From Myxococcales bacterium (GTDB lineage: Bacteria; Myxococcota; Myxococcia; Myxococcales; Myxococcaceae): 24,415 nt of DNA. The notes below the pieces were generated by a model that searched no databases, was not told where the DNA came from, and was given only the letters and a program-made list of their open reading frames with translations. Position numbers and translations under genes: made by a program. Below are positions 14,461 to 22,868 of the stretch, piece by piece (positions within the stretch are counted from its first letter, which is position 1; every line of letters begins with the position of its first letter). The stretch lies in NCBI GenBank assembly GCA_003153055.1, contig PMBV01000116.1, positions 8,343 through 32,757 on the forward strand, in the 5' to 3' direction.

Positions 14461-15373
14461 CCAGCCTCCAGCAGCGGTGCACGGTGCGCCGGAAGTCCTC
14501 GGGGATCGACCTGGGGGTGAGCTCCTCGGTTGGATCGAGCGCCGGGTCGAGCTCGAAGTCGAGGAAGTTGGTCGAGAAATAGAGGGTGCCTCCCGGGGCG
14601 AGGAGCCGCTGGACCTGCTCCAACAGTCGCCGGTGATCGCGCTGCACCTCGAAGCGGCGGCCCATCTTCTTCGAGGCCGAGAAGGTCGGCGGGTCGACCA
14701 CGGCGAGATCGTACGGCCCCCGCGCCGTCTCGAGCCAACCGAGGACGTCGGCCGTCACCACCCGGTGGCGGGCGCCCACCTCGACCCCGTTGAGCGCGAG
14801 GTTGCGGGCCGCCCACTCGCTGTACTGGGCCGAGAGGTCCACCGAGGTCGTCTCGGCCGCGCCCCCGGCTGCCGCGTGCACGGTGAACGCGCCGGTGTAC
14901 GAGAAGAGATTCAAGAAGCGGGCGCCCTTGGCCTCTTGCCCGACGCGGGCCCGGGTCTCCCGGTGATCGAGGAACAGCCCGGTGTCGAGGTAGTCGGAGA
15001 GGTTGCACTCGAAGGTGAGGCCGTGCTCCTGAACTAAGACCGTGGCACCGGCGCGCGACACCCGCTGGTACTGGGCCCGGCCCCAGGGTTGAGGGGCGTG
15101 GGTCTTGGTGAACAGGCGCTCGGGGCTCACCGCGAGCACCGCGGCGCAGGCCCGCAAGACCTCTTGCCGCGCCAGTTCGAGGGAGCCGTCCTTGAGCTGC
15201 TTTCGCCGTGGGTACTCCATCACGTGCACCGAGCCGGCGTACCAATCGATGGCGAAGGGCCACTCGGGAATGTCGAGATCGTAGACCCGAAAGGCGGTCA
15301 GCGAAGCCCGCTCGGCCCACCGCTTTCGGTGCTTCCAGTTCTTCTCCAACCGGCGCTCGAGGTCCGTCGACAT
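14399..15373 (-). CDS. rlmK: Class I SAM-dependent methyltransferase, RlmK-like (23S rRNA)
   Basis: The 324-residue protein matches the free-standing RlmK type, equivalent to the C-terminal half of RlmL, which makes m7G2069 in 23S rRNA. It has an N-terminal RNA-binding segment (NLSDYLDTGLFLDHR), the SAM motif FLNLFSYTGAFTVHAAAGGA, SVDLS for ribose binding, and the catalytic-region motif DPPTFS. RlmI-like (m5C) relatives are the main alternative, but the N-terminal pattern fits RlmK better. The last 20 or so residues are Pro/Arg/Ala-rich and lie on the strand opposite the end of the tail-anchored protein gene, so that extension may be recent. The ATG is preceded by GGGGTGA. Confidence 0.82.
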   Translation of the reverse strand: MSTDLERRLEKNWKHRKRWAERASLTAFRVYDLDIPEWPFAIDWYAGSVHVMEYPRRKQLKDGSLELARQEVLRACAAVLAVSPERLFTKTHAPQPWGRAQYQRVSRAGATVLVQEHGLTFECNLSDYLDTGLFLDHRETRARVGQEAKGARFLNLFSYTGAFTVHAAAGGAAETTSVDLSAQYSEWAARNLALNGVEVGARHRVVTADVLGWLETARGPYDLAVVDPPTFSASKKMGRRFEVQRDHRRLLEQVQRLLAPGGTLYFSTNFLDFELDPALDPTEELTPRSIPEDFRRTVHRCWRLVTGSEKPRGAAPTPGARRRP

Positions 15374-15436
15374 TCACCCCACGGGATAGCATGGCGCCGG
15401 CTTCCATCGGGCGGCGCTTTGTGGTGAGTCCACGGC

Positions 15437-16579
15437 ATGCGCTTCGACACCCTCGCCATTCACGCCGGGCAAAAGCCAGACCCCTCGACCGGTGCCATCA
15501 TGACGCCCGTCTACCTGACCTCGACCTACGTTCAGGACGGCCCCGGCGAGCACAAGGGCTACGAGTACTCCCGCACCAAGAACCCCACTCGCCTGGCGCT
15601 GGAGAGCTGCCTCGCCGCCCTCGAGGGCGCCAGCTTCGGGGCCGCTTTCGGCTCGGGGTGCGCCGCGGCCGACGCCTTGATGCACCTCCTCGATCACGGA
15701 GACCACGTGGTGGTGAGCGACGACGTCTACGGGGGCACCTTTCGGCTCTTCGACAAGGTCTTCCAGCGCCAGGGCCTCTCCTTCTCGTTCGTCGACATGA
15801 CCCGGCCCGAGAACATCGAGCAGGCCATTACCCCCAAGACGAAGATGATCTGGGTCGAGACCCCCACCAACCCCATGCTGAAGCTCATCGACCTCGAGCG
15901 CTCCGCGGAGATCGCCCGCAAGCACGGCCTCGTCAGCGTGTGCGACAACACCTTCATGACGCCCTACTTCCAGCGCCCGCTGGACCACGGCATCGACGTC
16001 GTCACCCACTCGACGACCAAGTACCTGAACGGTCACTCCGACGTGGTGGGAGGCTTCGTCGCCACCAGCCGAGCCGATCTCGCCAGCCGCATCGCCTTCC
16101 TCCAGAATGCCGTCGGTGCCGTCCCCGGGCCGATGGATGCGTTCCTCGTCTTGCGTGGCCTCAAGACGCTCCACGTTCGCATGGAGCGACATGTGCAGAA
16201 TGCCTCCAAGGTGGTCGACTTCCTCACCCGTCATCCGAAAGTGAGCACGGTCACCTGGCCGGGGTTGTCGAGCCACCCGCAGCACGAGCTGGCCAAGCGT
16301 CAGATGAAAGGCTTCGGAGGCATGATGACCTTCGACATCAAGGGCGGCCTTGAGGCGGCGCGTCGGTTTCTCAAATCGGTGAAGGTCTTTGCCTGCGCAG
16401 AATCGCTGGGAGGCGTAGAGTCCCTCATCGAGCACCCGGCCATCATGACTCACGCCTCGATCCCCAAAGACACCCGCGAACGGCTCGGCATCACCGACGG
16501 ACTCATTCGACTGTCGGTGGGCATCGAAGACGCGGCCGATCTCGTCGATGATCTCGCAGCCGCGCTCGACGCAGCCTGA
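15437..16579 (+). CDS. Cystathionine gamma-synthase/gamma-lyase family PLP enzyme
   Basis: The 380-residue protein is a full-length member of the Cys/Met-metabolism PLP family. It has YEYSRTKNPTR, FGSGCAA for phosphate binding, the VCDNTFMTPYFQ segment with the PLP-ring Asp, and STTKYLNGHSDV, in which Lys195 forms the internal aldimine. A C-terminal ESLGGVESLIEHPA motif follows. It could be cystathionine gamma-synthase (making cystathionine from an activated homoserine) or gamma-lyase (releasing cysteine, and H2S as a side reaction). Sequence reading alone does not separate these. The stop overlaps the next ATG as TGATG, so the following exported protein is translationally coupled despite no obvious link. 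The initiation site is weak. Confidence 0.92.
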   Translation: MRFDTLAIHAGQKPDPSTGAIMTPVYLTSTYVQDGPGEHKGYEYSRTKNPTRLALESCLAALEGASFGAAFGSGCAAADALMHLLDHGDHVVVSDDVYGGTFRLFDKVFQRQGLSFSFVDMTRPENIEQAITPKTKMIWVETPTNPMLKLIDLERSAEIARKHGLVSVCDNTFMTPYFQRPLDHGIDVVTHSTTKYLNGHSDVVGGFVATSRADLASRIAFLQNAVGAVPGPMDAFLVLRGLKTLHVRMERHVQNASKVVDFLTRHPKVSTVTWPGLSSHPQHELAKRQMKGFGGMMTFDIKGGLEAARRFLKSVKVFACAESLGGVESLIEHPAIMTHASIPKDTRERLGITDGLIRLSVGIEDAADLVDDLAAALDAA

Positions 16580-18033
16580 TGCTCTTCGCGGTGACGGTGA
16601 GTCTGCTGGTGAGTGCCGCGGAGCTGCCAGAGGTGTGTCGCGCTCCGCCGACGCGCGATGTCACTGCCCTCACCACCTTGGCTCAGCGGTCGGGCGCGCT
16701 CTCGGTGGGCCTCGACTCCGTCGCGACCTGGTGCTTCGATCCCTCCGGTCGCTGGACGGGTGGGGCGAACGATCCGGCTCCCACCCACGAGCCAGTGGGC
16801 GACTGCGCCAAGGCCCTCGAGGCCTGCCGCCTCGCCCGTGAGGCCCTGGCCCCCGAGCTCACCACGCTCCTCGGCGACGCGCTCAAGGACCTCGAGCGGC
16901 CCTTCCTCGGCGCTCGCTACCTGCCCAAGCGCTCGGGCTTGTCGGAGCGGCCGGTGAGCTCGGCAGAGTGCGGGGCCCGGCAGCGCAGCGCGCTCTTCGC
17001 CCAAGCACAGGCGAGAATGGATTGGGCTCGCCTCGCCAGCCAGGCCCAGAGTGAGTACGCCAACTACCGCACCTGGCTCTACGCCGAGGGGCTTCGCTGC
17101 ACCGAGGCCGTGGCGCGGGCCACGGTCGATCCGACCAACCGGGGGCTGTCGGTCGATCGCCCCGTGTCGATCGACGGAGGGACCATCGTGGTTCCCGGCT
17201 CGGCCGTCGCGCGCCTGAGCGACGGGGCGATGGAGGCCCTCGGCCTCACCATGGGGGCGACGGTGACGATGGAGGGGCCCACCGCGCGGACCGCTGCTCC
17301 GACCATGCAGGCCACCTGGCAGGCGCTGGCCGCCGAGCGGGCGAGGGTCGAGCTCGACGAAGATTGGCTCAGCGGTTTCCTCGTCTCTCGCGAGCTCCGC
17401 GCGTGTCGCTGCACCCCCGTTGGGCCCTCTGAGGTGCTTCGGCGGCTCGCGGTCAAGGATCGCGAGACCGAGCTCGAGGCCGATGACGAGCGAAACGTTC
17501 GCTGTGAGCGCTGTCTGCAAGAGGCCTTCGTCCCGTGGAAGTCGCGGGTCACTCGGCAGTGCGTGTTGATGGCGAGGCTGACCGACTTCGAGCTGGGCGT
17601 TCTCGAGCGCTCCGATGATGGCAATGGGCTGCCGCCCAGGTGCTTCGCCTCGACTCGGGCCCAGCGCAGCGCTGCCGACGCGGGCGTCACTCAGCCGCCC
17701 TCGGGTACCTCGTTCATCATCACCAGGAGCCCCGAGCCACCCAAGGCCCCCGTCGACCCAGGCCCGATCCCTCCCGCCCCGATTCCGCCGAGAGAAGAGG
17801 GGCGCAGTTACCTGCGCCTGTACATGAGCGCGACCTGCGTGGCGGAGATCGAGCCCGGGCCGGTCCAGGTCCGCACGGGTGATCTCTTGCCGGTGCCGCT
17901 GGGGGCTCCAGCGCTTTGGGTGAAGAGCGCGTGTGGCGGTGTCGCCGAGATCTACTGGGGGAGGGAAGAGCGACCCCGGGTCTCCGAGACCTTCGGCAAG
18001 AACCAACCCCTCGAGCTGCGGTTTACCCGATGA
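16579..18033 (+). CDS. Exported Cys-rich protein of unknown function
   Basis: The 484-residue product starts with a short hydrophobic signal (MLFAVTVSLLVSAAEL) without a clear lipobox, so it is probably secreted to the periplasm. It has many Cys residues spread through the chain, including CRC, CERC and paired singles that could form disulfides. A Pro-rich linker (VDPGPIPPAPIPPREE, near residue 395) precedes a C-terminal domain of about 80 residues rich in strands. No family is recognised. The start overlaps the PLP enzyme stop by one base, and the end overlaps the DUF2378 gene as ATGA, so the three genes form a coupled set. An envelope or surface structural role is only a guess. Confidence 0.78.
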   Translation: MLFAVTVSLLVSAAELPEVCRAPPTRDVTALTTLAQRSGALSVGLDSVATWCFDPSGRWTGGANDPAPTHEPVGDCAKALEACRLAREALAPELTTLLGDALKDLERPFLGARYLPKRSGLSERPVSSAECGARQRSALFAQAQARMDWARLASQAQSEYANYRTWLYAEGLRCTEAVARATVDPTNRGLSVDRPVSIDGGTIVVPGSAVARLSDGAMEALGLTMGATVTMEGPTARTAAPTMQATWQALAAERARVELDEDWLSGFLVSRELRACRCTPVGPSEVLRRLAVKDRETELEADDERNVRCERCLQEAFVPWKSRVTRQCVLMARLTDFELGVLERSDDGNGLPPRCFASTRAQRSAADAGVTQPPSGTSFIITRSPEPPKAPVDPGPIPPAPIPPREEGRSYLRLYMSATCVAEIEPGPVQVRTGDLLPVPLGAPALWVKSACGGVAEIYWGREERPRVSETFGKNQPLELRFTR

Positions 18034-18569
18034 GTCGGCCCATCTCCGGAAAGCTCGTCGACGGGGTGTTTCGACACGCGCTGGCGTCTGACGTGTCTGA
18101 GCAGCTGAGGGGCGAGCTGGCTCGCGCGGGGCTCGATCTGACCCCCGTCGCGCTCGAGCCGACGTACCCCCGCGAGGTCTGGTACCGGGCGGTGGCGCTC
18201 ACCGCGACGGCGTTGTTTCCCCACGACTCGACAGAGGAGCAGCTCCGGCGATTCGGGCGTCACGTCGTCGCCTCGCTCCAAGCCCGTCATGTGTTTCGGG
18301 GGCCCTGGCTCACCATGGCACGGCTCCTCGGGCCTCGCCGCGCGCTGCAGCAGATCGCCGGCCGGCTCACCGACAGCCCAGTGGCTCTGTCCATCACGGT
18401 CCGGGGCCACTCCGGGGTCGAGGTCTTCGTCGAGGAGCGAGAGCAGGCCGGCTTCCTCGTCGGCCTCCTCGAGGCTGCCTGCGAGGTCCTCGGGGCCCAC
18501 GAATGCCAGGTGACGGTCGTCGAGGGGCGCTCACCTGGCGGAACGACCCTCAGCGCGTCGTGGCGCTGA
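18030..18569 (+). CDS. DUF2378 / TIGR02265-type myxobacterial protein
   Basis: The 179-residue protein resembles the myxobacterial paralogous family DUF2378. It has an opening ISGKLVDGVFRHAL, a central YPREVWYRAVALTATALFP, then EEQLRRFGRHVV and a late segment with HECQVTVVEG. The family occurs in many copies in myxobacteria and is of unknown function, so this gene is the best lineage marker in the window. There is no signal peptide or membrane helix, so it should be cytoplasmic. Its ATG overlaps the stop of the preceding exported-protein gene (ATGA). It ends eight bases from the convergent gene that follows, leaving little room for a terminator. Confidence 0.82.
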   Translation: MSRPISGKLVDGVFRHALASDVSEQLRGELARAGLDLTPVALEPTYPREVWYRAVALTATALFPHDSTEEQLRRFGRHVVASLQARHVFRGPWLTMARLLGPRRALQQIAGRLTDSPVALSITVRGHSGVEVFVEEREQAGFLVGLLEAACEVLGAHECQVTVVEGRSPGGTTLSASWR

Positions 18570-18577
18570 GAGCCCCG

Positions 18578-19294
18578 TCAGAATGCTCCCCAGCTCTTGT
18601 CGCCCAGCACCGAGACGCTGAGGCCGGCCCACAACGCCATCTGGTCGCGCGGGGTCTGGAGCACGGGCTGCTTCAAGAGGAACGAGGGATCTCGGGCCAG
18701 CGCGACCGCCCCGGCGATCTCCAAGCCCGTGGCGCCGAACTGGTGCCGCCAGCCGAAGGAGAGCGAGGCGCCGAAGGCCGCGATGACCGCCTCGTCGCGG
18801 CTCCAGAGTTGGGCTCCCCCACAGAGCCCCAGGCGCCAGTCGCCCGATCGCAGCACCAGCTCATTGGCCAGCCGAGCGGTCACCAACGGGCCCAGCCAGG
18901 TGAGATCGAAATCGGGCTTCAGTAAGAGCCAAGGAAAGACGGTGATGCGGCTCCTCGCGACGCCGCCCAGGCCCGCGACGGCGTTGGCGGCGGGGTCAGG
19001 CTGGGCGAGAAAGACCCTCACCGAAGCCTCGATGCGCACGGCATCGGTCTCGAGCGCATCGAGGTGAACGCCGAGCCACCCGCCTCGGGAGAACCCGTCG
19101 GTCCCCTTGAGGAAGATGCCCCAGCCAGCAACCTCGAGGCCGACCGTGCCGAGCCCGAACAGCCCCTCGGCGCGAGCCAGCCCGAGCTGGGGCACTGTCG
19201 CCATGGTGACGCCGCTGGCGCTGGGAGACACCACCTTGGTGAGCTCAGCCTCGAGAGGCGCTCCCAGGGACATCAACAGGACGAGCAGGTGCAT
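18578..19294 (-). CDS. Putative exported, possibly outer-membrane, protein
   Basis: The 238-residue product starts with a signal-like segment (MHLLVLLMSLGAPLEA). The rest shows alternating hydrophobic and polar residues with Gly/Trp-rich turns (GWLGVHLDALETD, VRIEASVRVFLAQ, GASLSFGWRHQFG) and ends in Phe. This pattern fits a small outer-membrane beta-barrel, but no family is recognised. The ATG at 19292-19294 is preferred because GAGG lies six bases upstream and it places the signal first. A longer in-frame start at 19369 would add about 25 unlikely residues. It is divergent from the sugar kinase gene and convergent with the DUF2378 gene. Confidence 0.6.
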   Translation of the reverse strand: MHLLVLLMSLGAPLEAELTKVVSPSASGVTMATVPQLGLARAEGLFGLGTVGLEVAGWGIFLKGTDGFSRGGWLGVHLDALETDAVRIEASVRVFLAQPDPAANAVAGLGGVARSRITVFPWLLLKPDFDLTWLGPLVTARLANELVLRSGDWRLGLCGGAQLWSRDEAVIAAFGASLSFGWRHQFGATGLEIAGAVALARDPSFLLKQPVLQTPRDQMALWAGLSVSVLGDKSWGAF

Positions 19295-19610
19295 GGTGAC
19301 CTCGCCAGAACATTCTCCCTCGGCGGCGCACGGAAAGGAACGGTGCACCGCGTGTGAGGTCGTCATCACCCAGGTCTCTCGAGTCGCCCGCGGGCCTACC
19401 GGGGCCGCGCCTCACCGCGGACGCTGCCTGTGCCTCCTTCATCACGAATGACGTCATCGGGCGTGTCTTGGCGTACCATGGTGCCGACCGTGACCAGCCG
19501 GGGCTTCAGCAGGGAGTCGCTCGCCAAGGTGCCCCCTCGGGTGCTTGGCTTCTCCACGTTGCTCGCCGTGCCGTTCGAGCAGTTGCCCCTCACGCGGGAG
19601 CGTTGATTTC
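19295..19610. other. 316-base divergent gap, probable promoters
   Basis: This gap lies between the putative outer-membrane protein gene (minus) and the sugar kinase gene (plus). It is GC-rich throughout and shows no clear promoter boxes. Its right half carries one possible short plus-strand gene (19448-19606), described separately. Other open frames crossing it look like shadows. I see no RNA gene or repeat. Confidence 0.5.
19448..19606 (+). CDS. Possible 52-residue upstream gene before the sugar kinase
   Basis: An ATG frame of 52 residues ends four bases before the kinase ATG, and its last codons contain the kinase ribosome site (GGGAG). An internal ATG in the frame gives a shorter version. 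The composition is ordinary and no family or ribosome site is seen, so it may be chance. If real, it could be coupled to the kinase. Confidence 0.2.
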   Translation: MTSSGVSWRTMVPTVTSRGFSRESLAKVPPRVLGFSTLLAVPFEQLPLTRER

Positions 19611-20642
19611 ATGGATCTCGATTCACTCCTCAGAACCCAAGTCGAGCGAGCTACCGGGTCACCGGTCGCCGGGCCCGTCGTCAAGCTCAAGGGCGACGCC
19701 AGTAACCGCTCGTACTACCGCCTGGGAACGCCGCCGCGGTCCTACGTTCTGATGGTGATGCCGCTCGAGTCGCTCAAGGTGAGCGAAGAAGCGGTCAGCG
19801 GCGCGGCACCCACCGAGCTGCCCTTCATCAACGTGCATCGCTACCTCGATCGCCTGGGCATTCGGGTGCCACTCATTCACCGGGCGGACCTCGAGGCGGG
19901 TGTCCTCGTGCTCGAGGATCTGGGCGACGTCACCTTCGAGCAGGCCCTCGCCTCGAGGGAGCAGGCGACGATGTACCGCGACGCGGTGCGGCTCTTGGCA
20001 CGACTCCGCGCCGGAGCCGAGCGCGACCGCGATCTCCAATGCCTGGCCTTCACCCGTGACTTCGACGAGAACCTCTACGACTGGGAGCTGCACCACTTTC
20101 GCGAGTGGGGCCTGGAGATCTGGAGCGGAAAGAAGCCGACCTCCGACGAACGCAGCGAGCTCGATGGCATCTTCCGGAGCATCGCCCGGAGACTGGCCGA
20201 GGCCCCTCGTGGTTTCACTCACCGCGACTACCAGAGCCGGAACCTGATGGTGAAGGGTGGCGAGCTCATCGTCATCGACTTTCAAGACGCCCTGCAGGGC
20301 CCTCGCCAGTACGACCTGGTGGCGCTCCTGCGCGACAGCTACGTCGAGCTCGGGCGCGACTTCGTCGATGCCATGCTCGACGAGTACATCATCGCCTTCG
20401 AGGAGCTCACCCACGAGCGCATCGACGCGCCGACGTTCAAGGCCTTCTTCGATCTGCTCACCGTCCAGCGCAAGATGAAGGACGCCGGCCGCTTCGAGTA
20501 CATCAACCGAGTCAAAGGCAACCCCGGTTTCCTGGTGTCGATCCCCGCCTCGCTCCGCTACGTGCGCACCGCGCTCGAGCGAGTGGGCGAGCTCGACGAC
20601 CTGCGGCGCATCGTCGCCCGCTACGTGCCCGAGCTCGCCTGA
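19611..20642 (+). CDS. AmgK-like aminoglycoside-phosphotransferase-fold sugar kinase
   Basis: The 343-residue protein has the kinase pattern of the AmgK group: GDASNRSYYRL for ATP binding, ED-LGDVTFEQAL, the catalytic loop HRDYQSRNL (His204, Asp206, Asn211) and metal-binding DFQDALQGP (Asp223) followed by YDLVALLRD. AmgK phosphorylates the anomeric carbon of N-acetylmuramate and N-acetylglucosamine during peptidoglycan recycling, bypassing de novo UDP-MurNAc synthesis. The gene overlaps the next one, a nucleotidyltransferase, by one base (TGATG), matching the known amgK-murU arrangement. GGGAG lies 10 bases before the ATG; an earlier in-frame start at 19545 has no support. The family call is confident; the substrate is inferred from homology pattern and pairing. 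Confidence 0.85.
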   Translation: MDLDSLLRTQVERATGSPVAGPVVKLKGDASNRSYYRLGTPPRSYVLMVMPLESLKVSEEAVSGAAPTELPFINVHRYLDRLGIRVPLIHRADLEAGVLVLEDLGDVTFEQALASREQATMYRDAVRLLARLRAGAERDRDLQCLAFTRDFDENLYDWELHHFREWGLEIWSGKKPTSDERSELDGIFRSIARRLAEAPRGFTHRDYQSRNLMVKGGELIVIDFQDALQGPRQYDLVALLRDSYVELGRDFVDAMLDEYIIAFEELTHERIDAPTFKAFFDLLTVQRKMKDAGRFEYINRVKGNPGFLVSIPASLRYVRTALERVGELDDLRRIVARYVPELA

Positions 20643-21676
20643 TGAAGGCCATGGTGCTGTGTGCCGGGCTGGGCACCCGCCTGGCGCCGCTGAGCACCCA
20701 GTGGCCCAAGCCTGCGCTGCCGCTCTTGGGGGCGCCCTTGTTCCGCTACGCGCTCGCCACGCTCCGGCGCGCTGGAGTCACGGCCGTCGGCATCAACACC
20801 CACCACCTGCCCGAGCGCATGGCCGCGACCGCCACCGCCGAGTGCGCCCGGGTCGGGCTCCCGCTCGAGGTGGTGCACGAGGCGAAGACCCTGCAAGGCA
20901 CCGGAGGTGGCATTCGAGGCCTCCGCCAGTTCCTCGGCTCCGAAGACTTCGTGGTGCTCAACGGCGATGTCCTGTTCTCGGTGGACTTGGGCGCCGTCAT
21001 CGAGGCCCACCGACGGAGTGGGGCGGCGGCCACCATGGTGCTCCTCCCCATGCCCGAAGGTGAGACGTACAACGCCGTCGAGGTCGATGAGGTCGGGTGC
21101 GTCCGGCGCATTGCTGGGCTCGGGCCCGGAGGTCGGGGCCTCACTCCGTGGCACTTCAGCGGCGTTCACGTGATGAGCCCGGCGGTCTTCGACTTCATGG
21201 CTCCCTCTGGCCCCGAGGACATCAACCGAGACGTCTACCCTCGCCTCATGGCCAAGGGGCTCGTCATTCGGGGGCACCGGCTCGAAGAGCGCGACGCCTT
21301 CTGGTCCGATCTCGGCACGCCCCGGAGGTACGCCGCTGCGCACCAGGCGCTCCTCTTTGGCCAGGTCCGCACCGATCGCTTCGGCGCCGCTGACCCGTTC
21401 CTCGGCCTCGTTGCGAGAGCGCCCCGTGTCTGGGCTCACCCAACCGCTGGGCTGGAGCGAGGGCAGATCACTGGTCCCGCGTGGCTGGGGGCTGGCTGCT
21501 CCGTGGCCGAGGGAGCTCAGCTCGGGGCGGCGGTCTCGGTCGGGCCGACGGCGCGGGTCGGGGCTCGAGCGAGGCTCAACCGGGTCGCGGTGCTCGACGG
21601 AGCGGAGGTTCCCGAGGGCCAGCACCTCGAGGACGCCATCGTCGCCCCTGGAGGGCTCGTGGTGCCGACGATCTAA
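20642..21676 (+). CDS. Sugar-phosphate nucleotidyltransferase (MurU-like) with beta-helix tail
   Basis: The 344-residue protein begins with the nucleotidyltransferase signature MVLCAGLGTRLAPLSTQWPK, then VVLNGDVLFS with the metal Asp, and later FWSDLGTP. Coupled to the AmgK-like kinase, it is likely to convert the sugar 1-phosphate to a UDP-sugar, as MurU does for MurNAc 1-phosphate. Beyond about residue 250 it has a hexapeptide-type segment (GPAWLGAGCSVAEGAQLGAAV, then VGPTARVGARARL) suggesting a short left-handed beta-helix, which the compact MurU enzymes lack. A glucose- or mannose-1-phosphate specificity is therefore also possible. It ends one base from the convergent PP2C gene. Confidence 0.83.
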   Translation: MKAMVLCAGLGTRLAPLSTQWPKPALPLLGAPLFRYALATLRRAGVTAVGINTHHLPERMAATATAECARVGLPLEVVHEAKTLQGTGGGIRGLRQFLGSEDFVVLNGDVLFSVDLGAVIEAHRRSGAAATMVLLPMPEGETYNAVEVDEVGCVRRIAGLGPGGRGLTPWHFSGVHVMSPAVFDFMAPSGPEDINRDVYPRLMAKGLVIRGHRLEERDAFWSDLGTPRRYAAAHQALLFGQVRTDRFGAADPFLGLVARAPRVWAHPTAGLERGQITGPAWLGAGCSVAEGAQLGAAVSVGPTARVGARARLNRVAVLDGAEVPEGQHLEDAIVAPGGLVVPTI

Positions 21677-21677
21677 T

Positions 21678-22445
21678 TCAGCTCTTGTGGAACTGGGCCA
21701 GCACGCAGGTCACGTTGTCGTTCCCGCCGTTCGCATTGGCGAGATCGATGAGGTAGGCGCAGGCCTTGTTGAGGTCGCTCTGCGTCGCCAGCACCTCTTC
21801 GATTTGCTGGTCGGTCACCATGCCCGAGAGCCCGTCGGAGCAGAGCAGGAAGATGTCGCCCTCCTTGGGCTCGACTCGGTTGAGGTCGACCTGCACGATG
21901 TCCTTCATGCCCAGCGCACGGACAATGACATTCTTGTGCGGGAAGCTCTCGATCTCCTCGGGGGTCAACTTCTTGGCCTTGAGGTAGTCGTTGAGCAGGG
22001 AGTGATCCTCGGTCACCTGTTTGAGGCTGCCGTCACGGAAGGTGTAGACCCGACTGTCGCCCACATGGCCGACGATGACGTCCGTGTCGCGGGCGAAGTA
22101 CACCGAGACGATGGTCGTGCCCATGCCCTTGTACTTCTGCTCTGCCGTCGCCCTCTCGAAGATGCGCATGTTGGCCAGCTTGATGCCGGTCGCCAGGCGG
22201 TTCTCGTCGTAGCTGCGGTGCTTGTCCATCTTGTACGGCCAGGTGATGTCTTCGTCCTGGCTCGTCATCCGGAAGAATTCGGCCATCTCGTCGACGGCGA
22301 TCTTGGAGGCGACTTCTCCCGACGAGTGACCCCCCATGCCGTCGGCGACGACGACGAGGCGCTCCTCAGGCAACAAGAGGAGGTTGTCCTCGTTGTGGTT
22401 CCGCTTCATTCCGACGTGGGTCTGGCCGGAGATCTCGATGCGCAT
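21678..22445 (-). CDS. PP2C-family protein Ser/Thr phosphatase
   Basis: The 255-residue protein carries the PP2C metal and catalytic motifs in order: RNHNEDN, VVADGMGGHSSGE, GHVGDSRVY, LLCSDGLSGM and GGNDNVT. It should dephosphorylate Ser/Thr on proteins and so oppose Hanks-type kinases, which are numerous in myxobacteria. No membrane segment is present, so it is a cytoplasmic single-domain form. The start MRIEISGQTHVG is chosen because this family usually opens this way and it avoids overlap with the DUF192 gene, which ends 19 bases upstream. An in-frame GTG at 22490 is possible. No ribosome site is visible for either. Confidence 0.92.
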   Translation of the reverse strand: MRIEISGQTHVGMKRNHNEDNLLLLPEERLVVVADGMGGHSSGEVASKIAVDEMAEFFRMTSQDEDITWPYKMDKHRSYDENRLATGIKLANMRIFERATAEQKYKGMGTTIVSVYFARDTDVIVGHVGDSRVYTFRDGSLKQVTEDHSLLNDYLKAKKLTPEEIESFPHKNVIVRALGMKDIVQVDLNRVEPKEGDIFLLCSDGLSGMVTDQQIEEVLATQSDLNKACAYLIDLANANGGNDNVTCVLAQFHKS

Positions 22446-22464
22446 GGGAAAGGACAACGTCGAA

Positions 22465-22863
22465 TCAGTCTGCCAACTGGCCATCGACACGTAAAGGAAG
22501 GTTTTCCGGTCTCGACGGCTCGAAGCACAGCCGGTCCCCTGTTTGGGTGCTGCTGGCTCGCGTGGTCCCGGCAGGGAGCTCCAGCACCGACCGAGCGCGG
22601 AGGTAAACCGGACTCACTCTCCAGGGGGCCAGCGTGTGGCATACGGCGATCACCTCGAGGCTGGCGTCCAGGAAGATCGCGTCAAGGGGGATTCGCATGA
22701 AGAAGGTGTGAATTCCAGTGCAGGGCTCGATGTGCAAACCGTCGCCGACAGAGAAGGTCGTGATGCCCATGAGCCCCTTCAAGCGGCGGGCAAAGGTGTC
22801 CGCGCGCCCCGCTCGGTCGGCGAGCAACGTGTTGCGCGTCAGGTTGGTCACGCGGTAGCGCAT
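22465..22863 (-). CDS. DUF192 family protein
   Basis: The 132-residue protein has the DUF192 core: an early FARRLKGLMG, then HIEPCTGIHTFFMRIPLDAIFLD and VIAVCHTLAPW, with a late VLELPAGTT. Most family members are exported or lipid-anchored, but this one has no signal peptide. Its role is unknown. It is probably cotranscribed with the PP2C phosphatase downstream. Its start is only five bases from the divergent TrmL start, so the two genes must have promoters inside each other's coding regions or use later starts. Confidence 0.88.
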   Translation of the reverse strand: MRYRVTNLTRNTLLADRAGRADTFARRLKGLMGITTFSVGDGLHIEPCTGIHTFFMRIPLDAIFLDASLEVIAVCHTLAPWRVSPVYLRARSVLELPAGTTRASSTQTGDRLCFEPSRPENLPLRVDGQLAD

Positions 22864-22868
22864 GTGTC

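Noticed and set aside
19295..19369. Longer start for the putative outer-membrane protein
   Set aside because: It would add about 25 polar residues before the signal segment; the inner ATG has a ribosome site.
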